A DNA stretch of 64,000 bases from Ceriagrion tenellum (lineage: Eukaryota; Arthropoda; Insecta; Odonata; Coenagrionidae), in NCBI GenBank assembly GCA_963169105.1, contig OY720637.1, positions 55,698,964 through 55,762,963 of the forward strand, written 5' to 3'. Position numbers and translations under genes: made by a program. Within the stretch, counting starts at the first letter, position 1. Each line of letters starts with the position of its first letter. The notes under the pieces are model-generated. The model did not search any database. It saw nothing but the letters and a program-made list of their open reading frames with translations, and was not told the DNA's origin. Shown here piece after piece: positions 56,690 to 64,000 of this stretch.

Positions 56690-57030
56690 AACAGAATCTG
56701 AATAATTTCGACCATTGTTTGAATGTGTGGCAAGAGTTAGTAACTCCATTAGAAAAGAAATTCAGGGTGTACGGAATGAAAATAAGCCATGCGATAAAAA
56801 AGGTAATTAGATTCTCTGCGACCAAGTAATTGAGGCTGGTCATAAAAGTAGAAGTACACAAAGTAAGGAAAGTAGAGCAGTTTAATTACTTGGGTAGCAC
56901 GCTAGAAGTAAGTGGACATAGTAGCTGAGACATCGGGAGAAGAAAAGCGTTAGGTAAGGAAACGTTTAGCAGGAGAAGGGAGATAATGACAGGGACCATG
57001 ATTAAGGATGTAAAGAAGACAATCAATGGT
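56690..57030 (+). pseudogene. LINE family A RT-region fragment
   Basis: The plus strand encodes LEKKFRVYGMKISHAIKKVI (within the open frame 56551-56829), then in shifted frames a Y-L-G-S-T-L-E-V-S-G-H-S-S stretch and R-R-R-E-I-M-T-G-T-M-I-K-D-V-K-K. This is the thumb region between the RT palm and the C-terminus, overlapping the 5' part of the 4.1-kb copy (Y-L-G-C-T-L-E-E-N-G-H-S-S). Stops interrupt it. It ends abruptly at about 57030, where the 58-bp repeat begins. The N-terminal part of the open frame shows no LINE similarity and lies outside the element. Confidence 0.75.
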
Positions 57031-57088
57031 AAACGTGCTTCGACGGCTAAGGTCATTTTGCACACTGCCTACCACGCGCAGACAGCTG
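57031..57088 (-). repeat. 58-bp dispersed repeat, copy 2
   Basis: Second copy of the 54929-54986 unit, beginning AAACGTGCTTCGACGGCTAA and directly abutting the end of the LINE fragment. Its presence elsewhere without the LINE indicates an independent repeat or the site into which the LINE inserted. Confidence 0.75.
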
Positions 57089-57099
57089 AGACAGAAGAT

Positions 57100-60000
57100 A
57101 TGGATAACCTTGAAAATTGATTTTTTATGAGCATCAGCTTGAAAGAAGTAAAAAAACGTAATGAAGACTTTTAATAGGAAAATTACAAGAGAATAATAAC
57201 AGTTGTAACGATACGATGATCTAAAAAACACATAACTCAAACGGTAAACGATAACCTGCAGAACTAGGGAGTCATTTTTTATGAAAAAAGCTTGACGGGC
57301 TTCAAAAACTTTTGTATTATTAAAATTGAAACTGATTTAAGTAAGTAATAGAGTACCGTTTAAAAAAGAAAACTTATGTAAATACTCAGCCTTTACGTTC
57401 TGGAATGGCTGCTCAGGCCAGGTCAATATGAAATGAAAACACTCTTTGCCGCGATGGATGTGACCCCATTCCGAAAGCCTTAAAGCGAGGGAAAAATTAA
57501 AATCGCCGATCACCAAAGACCAACTTCTTTCTCAGAGTAAATGAAATTACTTCTTGAATCTAGGGTCATTAAAAATCTTGCCCTTTTTCATTAAAATTTA
57601 GGACTAATTGCTGGTGAAGTTTTCACGAGAGAGGGGAAGACGAAGAAAAGTAATATGAGTTGGTTCCACAATTATCATGAAGATGAAAGAAGAGCAGAAT
57701 CAAACGAGGCGGGAATAATTATTGGACTGTCCTACTTTCGGACCCAGAGACATATTGTCGAGCCGCTCATAGTGACCGAGGGAGCACGTCTCATATTGCA
57801 GGCATCTCGCGGAGATGAATCCCGGAGAGGCCCGGAGAACTGAAACATATCCCGAGAACTACGCAAGACGGATGGAGATTACTAGAGCCCGGTACACTAT
57901 ACCCCTCTCTCGTACCCTCCGTACATCCCTCAACCCACCCCCCACCCACAGTCCCTCGCTCCCTTGACGCCAGGGAAAATCATGGAGTCGTGGAGCGGCG
58001 CGAAAAAGTAGCGAACTCCTACCTTTCACAAAAGAGTCGAACAGACACAATGGACGCAAATCTCGTTCATTAAGGGCTGCATTGATAGAAAATAGCGCTC
58101 ACCTCAAAGTCCAAAGCCTCGTCAGCAGTACTGAGTGATGACTGAATAACTTCCGTCACAATTCTTTCACAGTACAAAGACTCAAACCGGCCGGATTCTA
58201 GGACAACACGCCACATTCCACAGTGAAATGAACATGAAATAACTTCCGGCCTCGATACCATTCAATGAATATTTGTCTTAAAACCCCTTAAGTCCTGAGT
58301 TCGAGTCTCAGCCAGATGCAATTTTCAACACCAAAAAACTATATTAAATTAGAACTAAATCAAAAAAATGGAGATTTAATTTGGATAAAAGCTAATAGGA
58401 TGAAAGTAATACAAAAATTAAATTTATAATATGTTTGCAAAAGATGTGAAAAATACGGAATAGTTAAAAAAAAAGTACCTGTGAGGGTATTTACAGGCTC
58501 ACAATATTTTCCAATATACCATTCAGAAAACAACTTATACACATGCATTGATAATTACCGCAGGGACACTCTAAGATGTATAGAAACTTGATTTTGCATA
58601 AATGACTAATACCCGTTTGTAATGGAATGAATGAGAAAACCAAAGGCTGTAAACTTGATAAATGAAAAACATTTTCTTTATTCTTTTCTTACATTTTATA
58701 CTTTAATTATATTCTTTATTTTTTATACTTATCTATTTTTACTTACCTCCCCCAAAACTAGTGCCAATCAAGTTTACGGTATTTGATTAGCTCATTGTTT
58801 ATATTGTTTCACGGCCTTATGTACGTCTGTTTTACATCCATCGGTAAACTTTCATATGGCCTGGAAAGCTCAAAATACATGGGTTAGGAGACAGAAGGGG
58901 GAGAAATTAATTGAAAAGAAGGCAACGAAGAAGTGCTAGGTTAGGAAAAGGATTAACAAAAAACCGCGAAGAGAAATTGGAGAGAGACAAATAAAGAAGC
59001 AGTGAATTGAGGAGATATGATAACGAAAGGTGCAAAGAAGTATATATGTCGATCAATAGGAAGGGAAAAGCCTATGTAATTTGGACGGCATGTAAGAGAA
59101 TAAAAAGAGCTGAAGATGAAAAAAAATAAAGCGTGGGGAAAGTGATAAAAGAAAAAAAGTAACGGATCACGTTCAATAATTTGTAACGCTTACCCTGTCT
59201 CAAACCCAGTAATATTCTGAGAACAGTCAATATTACGAAACACTAAGAGACAAGTATTGGTCAAATATTCAAGCCATAATGCACACGGATCAAAATTTTA
59301 CATTTCCAAATTCGTCGCCAATACTCGAAAACACTAAATTTGGAAAGAGAGAAGTCGGAAATTGAGAATAGTGAAATGAAATGACAGTCTCACTACGAGG
59401 AATATGATCTGATCTCACTTTGAAAACAAATTACACCCTATTGCAATTCAGAACATAGGCAAACAGCAAATTGAGTTTTTTTCAACACGACCCGTCGCAT
59501 GGTGCAGCGAGTGACGAGCCCAATAAATATGGATCTGACACCGAATCCAAAATTACTAATTATCATTTAACGAGGACATCGATGAGCGCGCCTCTCCAAT
59601 CCCTGAGGTCATCGTGAGGGCACGAAAAAAACACTGAGCACAAATTATCACACTTTAAATAACAAACGAATGAGCAAAAGGTTGGATTTTTCACGCAAAC
59701 GAGGCATTTCCCATGAGCAACGGCATATTAAAAGGCGGCACCATATCGGGCGGATCAATGCAGATGATCAACGGAACATAATTTGTTCTGCAGCAAACGG
59801 ATATTCATTCGAAATGCTACCTTACCGAACGCTCGAACAATTCGCGTTTTACCATTTTTCACTGATTCTACTACTCTGAGTTTATCGTGTGCGATGATGT
59901 GTCGGGTCCAAGCGTGACTGTAAACATATTCACAATTGACTGGACAAGGTAAACAGGGAGAATGCATCATTCGGATGCGGCAACGTGGATTCCAAGAATC

Positions 60001-60980
60001 ACTCCGATGGCAGTTAAACTCAGAGCGTTCCGCCAAGAATTAAAAGGTCCCGGTTAAAAGCCACGTAAAAAAAGGAAGGCCAATCGACCATATTTTTTTA
60101 ACAAAGCGAGGAATAAAGGAAATTGTTGTCCACCAAAAAAAAACAAATTGTTCCGTGAGATCACGAGGAAAAGGATAAAGTGATTTTTCACAAACTCTTC
60201 AACCAATTGTAAATAGCGTCATTATGATTGACTATTATATTTGATTTCACAATTACGATAACTTCCTATCATAATCACCGTTCAAAGAAGCTGAGCCAAG
60301 TCCATAGCAGCGCGGAGCAGAGACATGATTTTCACGGCTCAGAAACAAGGCTAGATATAATCTCATTTAATGCAGAATAATTATTTCTTTGATATCCCGC
60401 TAAATTTACGATAATATTTGAGGGGGATTACACGTGAGCTCTTACTCTACACCATTAAATCGATGCAAACCATCCACAAGGAATGCAAACAGCCAGTCAG
60501 TGTTTAACCACATATTATGGATGCAATTTTTTCCATAATTAAAATTAGACAGAAGGACACTTAGGTAAATTCACTCAAGGTGTCCAAGAAAGATATAATT
60601 AAGCCGCAAGCAGAATAACACACTAATGATATCAGCTAGCTCCGTTAAAAAATTGCTGCAAGTGAACGAAAGAGTGATACGACTTTTGGAGTACTGGGTT
60701 TGTAGCCGCCGGAGACTTGAAGGCACATACGCACGGTAAATAAATTAGAAGAAATTCATACCTAACGAGTAAAAGTTTGGGTTGCTCATGAAGGTTTCAT
60801 TCCCTAATATTGCGCCAAATAGGGCAAACAAAAGCGACCAAATAGGTAAGAGATATACAAAGTCAACCAGGTTAGTTGGAGCAATTTTTTCTACCCGCGC
60901 ATCATAAAAATTACATTGCCGAATGAGAATCTACATTGACAGAAGAACACCTCAACGGTCATCCAACTCCTTCCCAATGC
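57100..60980. other. Non-coding stretch, no gene recognised
   Basis: About 3.9 kb. A mildly CG-richer segment at about 57770-58000 has no accepted gene. GAGTTCGAGTCTC at about 58298 resembles a tRNA B box, but no A box precedes it. AAG-rich sequence at 58900-59160 is low complexity. No other features were recognised. Confidence 0.45.
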
Positions 60981-60984
60981 TTTT

Positions 60985-61085
60985 TCCCTAATTTTTGACG
61001 ACTGGTGCGTAGGTCACATCCTACGCACTTCCTGCCACACTCCTGCGTTGCAGCTTGCAGGGTAGCTCGTATATAATAACACATA
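60985..61085 (+). mobile_element. Possible LINE family C 3'-end fragment
   Basis: ACTTCCTGCCACACTCCTGC then GTTGCAGCTTGCAGGGTAGCTCGTATATA follows the same word order as the 3' end of the 16.2-kb element (CCTGCCACACG, GGCTCGCAGGGTAGTATGTA). Similarity covers about 60 bases and is diverged. Confidence 0.5.
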
Positions 61086-61099
61086 CGTACGCGAATAAG

Positions 61100-63555
61100 A
61101 GAACTAAATTTCTACTATGAAACATCATCTAATTTACCATGAGCCACTCTTTTATTCCTCTCAGACGAGATTCATAAGTTCCTGAGAAAAATGTTCACAC
61201 CCGGAAGCGCCATAATGAATTTTCACGAAAATGATAGGAGATACACACAGAGACTAATTGCCATAAATCTTCTTCGAATCATAATTGCCTATTGTCCAAG
61301 GTGAATGCCAACTCAAATTAGAACCGACGAAAACCAGATGATAATCTGAACTTTCATTGACAATCCGCATGCCAATCCCAGTGAATCAATAGCCCAACAA
61401 ATATAATCAGAAAATTTAATAGAACTGACCACAGCAAAATCGATTACTCCCTAGAACACATTGTTTCCATACTCACTCACCAATTGTCATGAGGACACCT
61501 CAAAGTTGCCCTCCTAGCATATGAACAATAGTGTACCAAAAGTTATGACTGAAAACATAAATGACGAATACAAAAAAACTTAAAGTAGAAATACTTTGTA
61601 AATGAAGGAAAAACCCATATCATTGGAAAGTATGGGAATAAATCGGTCAGGTAATGGAAACCCATCTGAGGCAGTAAAGATGATATGCAACTTTATACTA
61701 CGTGCACGATGTGAGAATCTGTTTGGGCTGTAACTTGAAATTACACAATTGTGACCATCGATTTTGAATAGATGCGGAGGTAATTATCAGGGCAATTCTA
61801 TAGCCGAGCTGTTTCAACAAATCCCTTTTTTATATTTAGGGCCATGGGCCATAGAAAAAGTTTTTGTAGAGGTTTCCTTTGTGAATTCACACGATTTCTC
61901 GCAGAAAAATCTAGTAACATGTCCCAAACGACACGAGGAGCTCTAGGAGGGAGTATTAGCGATCTTCAAAAGGGGCGTTTGTAAGCGACAAATTTCGTTC
62001 GGCTGTGACCACTGAACGTGTCCACGAAGACTGCTGAGCAGGCATACGGATAACTTTCCGTATTATCGGTCCATCATAAGACTTTCTGTTTGGATTTAAA
62101 AGGAAAAAATAATAGTCAGCATCCATTGACGTTAGAAATACATGGAAGAAAATGAGATTGGTAACTTCCAAAAACAGCCACTCCGTTAAATTTATTCATC
62201 TAAGAATCCCAAAAAGAAATAAAAGGTAGAGAGCGCACTACCACAACGCAATCAGTGGTGAAAATATAATGATAAGCAACACCGACTGAAACGCGAAATC
62301 GGATACATAGAAGTCGGCCCTAAAGACGCAGGCCGACTTCAGAACGCATTTTCGAGAAAAACAAGTGCGTCTAATGTGCCGGAAAATACGGTACTTGAGC
62401 CTAGCTGCACAATGTCAGGCTACAGGCTATGTTGAGGCAAAAGTTACTGTCAAAAATATATTTTCTAACGTAACACCGTGACTCAAACCGTAACTTAGGA
62501 CTTAAACAGACATGTACACCCGGAGTCGGGAAGAATATTTGCGGAATGGATGCAAATGCAAAAGTATTACTGCCACGGGTTAAATGCCTTCCCACGGATA
62601 CTGCAAGATCTCCTTTTTAATTTATGATGGGTTTTTACCACAAAACTCTCGAGATTAATTTATATCCGATCATATAATCTAACTTGCAGACAATGACACA
62701 AAAAATCGTACGAATTCAAACTCACGAGTTTCCATTATTAGAAAAGGTCAGAATGTAAGATAAAATCTCACTTAGAGAAACTAATGGACTTTTATTTGGG
62801 GTTAAGTACTTCAAAGGAGTATGTTCTTATTGTTAAACTGGAGAATTGCATGGTCGATTAGTGATGGAGTATACGAAGATAGGATATTTTATACACTGCA
62901 AATGGCTTATCTCGGCAAACTTAGTTTATCTTCAGTGATAGTACAGAACACAGAACAAAAAAATAATGATCTCCTCTTCCGCCGAGCAAGAAAATGGTAT
63001 TTTACGGAATGTGGAGTTGGATTAAATATTTAAGTTGAGACAGTAAGAAACGAAAAGTCATCCTCCAGACGATTTTAAATAATGAAAAGCAATTATAAAG
63101 CAATAGCTAAAATTAAGACCTCATTAAATTCTGATCAATTTATGTAATCCGCAGATACCAGCAAATTAAAAACAGAATTATAAGCTGACTGATACAAAAG
63201 AAAATATGGCAAGGTCAAACAACTGGAGATTTTTAGGAATTGCTGATACTTTTTTCATTTGAGCAACTATGAAAAGTAATTAATTTCGTTTCTCCAACAT
63301 CCATTTCATTACGTTTAGGAGGAAAAAGATCTCTCTTGGAAATGAAAATGTATATCAATGCGGCGTTTAATAACTAAATACGTTCCTTAAGGGGTTTATG
63401 GTAATTAAGAAATAAGCCAACAATCTACCAAAGCTTTAGTCTTTCTTTTAATTATATGGAGTCACTCTCGAATTATAAATACATTTCGCGCAGTTTGAAA
63501 TATTTATACAAAGACAAGGAATGAAATCATGCGTAAATAACACATTTGACTGACG
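61100..63555. other. Non-coding stretch, no gene recognised
   Basis: About 2.4 kb, AT-rich, with only short frames lacking motifs. No repeats were recognised. Confidence 0.45.
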
Positions 63556-63559
63556 CAAC

Positions 63560-63850
63560 AGGGCACATGGTGCAGAAACGAGAGAATAAACAAAGAATGA
63601 TAAAATGCTGTTGCGGACAACTAAAATGCGGATGGTGAGGTTGATGAACGGCAACACAGTTTTGGAATAGAGGAGAAACATAAAGTTAAGGCAGTTGACA
63701 AACGTAAACGACATTGTCAGATGGACAGGAGAGCGGAGGAGATACTGGAATGCGCCTGTCGGAGGAATGACGGAAAACGGGCTCCCGCCAAATGATAACA
63801 TCCCTCCTGGCAGAAAACCGATAGGAAGACCACAAAAAAGATGAAAAATA
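63560..63850 (+). pseudogene. LINE C-terminal ORF fragment, separate family (D)
   Basis: The plus strand gives T-K-M-R-M-V-R-L-M-N-G-N-T, a stop, then DIVRWTGERRRYWNAPVGGM, T-E-N-G-L-P-P, D-N-I-P-P-G-R-K-P-I-G-R-P-Q-K-R and a stop. The D-I-V-R-W...I-G-R-P-x-K-R-W ending is typical of another group of LINE pol C-termini, different from families A to C. The minus frame at 63801-63448 is its shadow. It is 5'-truncated. Confidence 0.75.
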
Positions 63851-64000
63851 ACAGCTGGTTATCTTCTGCCGAAGATCAGAACTGACTTCTGGCTACAAAC
63901 AAGCGAATAACCGATTTCGCGAAGAAGGAAAAGAAATTTGTGGGAAAAATAATCACATTTTGCTAAATGAGGTAACTGCAAGGATCACTCTGGTTCTCGT

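Noticed and set aside
58296..58310. B-box-like GAGTTCGAGTCTC
   Set aside because: No A box about 40 bases upstream. A single box is not enough to call a tRNA or SINE.
58880..59160. Possible LINE C-terminal remnant in AAG-rich sequence
   Set aside because: Some basic, charged translated segments resemble LINE tails, but no diagnostic motif (YLG, RWxGH, NEEVL) is present.
1..64000. CRISPR arrays, bacterial operons, prophage or plasmid functions
   Set aside because: No regularly spaced short direct repeats, no Shine-Dalgarno-led gene runs, and the retroelement content is that of an animal genome.

Overview
The window looks like non-coding DNA from a large, repeat-rich animal genome, most likely an arthropod (probably an insect). 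The grounds are the AT-rich background, the absence of any dense or operon-like gene layout, and many decayed copies of animal retrotransposons: several LINE (non-LTR) families, one Penelope-like element (PLE), tRNA-derived SINE-like pieces and small foldback elements. I could not resolve the species. I found no convincing host protein-coding gene, rRNA or intact tRNA on either strand. The recognisable coding sequence all belongs to transposable elements, and all of it is truncated, frameshifted or interrupted by stops.

Layout. 1.2-3.8 kb holds a minus-strand PLE remnant (reverse transcriptase plus GIY-YIG endonuclease) bounded by about 205-bp inverted terminal repeats. 4.1-4.9 kb holds two LINE 3' ends in opposite orientation. 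Further LINE fragments lie at about 9.1-9.5, 11.9-12.3, 16.2-16.9, 19.7-20.1, 21.9-22.4, 36.5, 41.7, 49.3-49.5, 51.0-51.8, 56.7-57.0, 61.0 and 63.6-63.8 kb. A second, weaker PLE fragment is at about 23.0 kb. Diverged tandem duplications occur at 8.1-8.5 and 53.9-54.4 kb. A long polypurine stretch covers 15.3-16.1 kb, and a (GA)n microsatellite lies at 32.65 kb beside a CpG-rich patch. CpG-rich patches, often with TAAT-type motifs, stand out at about 11.0-11.4, 21.0-21.4, 31.3-31.6, 32.7-33.4, 39.6-40.3, 44.5, 47.7-48.0 and 49.6-50.1 kb. They are the best candidates for host regulatory DNA or untranslated first exons.

The most interesting pattern is a scattered set of short foldback elements (about 7.4, 10.6, 20.2, 24.6, 39.0 and 49.1 kb, with looser relatives at 27.7, 50.9, 53.5 and 55.7 kb). 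Their arms carry a core resembling the hammerhead ribozyme: CTGANGA, a short stem, GAAAC, then a C...G closing pair followed by TH. In most, two cores face outward from a common centre, and a TGTGGAAT-like box lies farther out. PLE terminal repeats are known to carry hammerhead motifs, so these may be non-autonomous relatives of PLEs. The individual copies are mutated and the assignment is inference.

The genes do not work together as a pathway. The window reads as a gene desert or long intron populated by dead retroelements.
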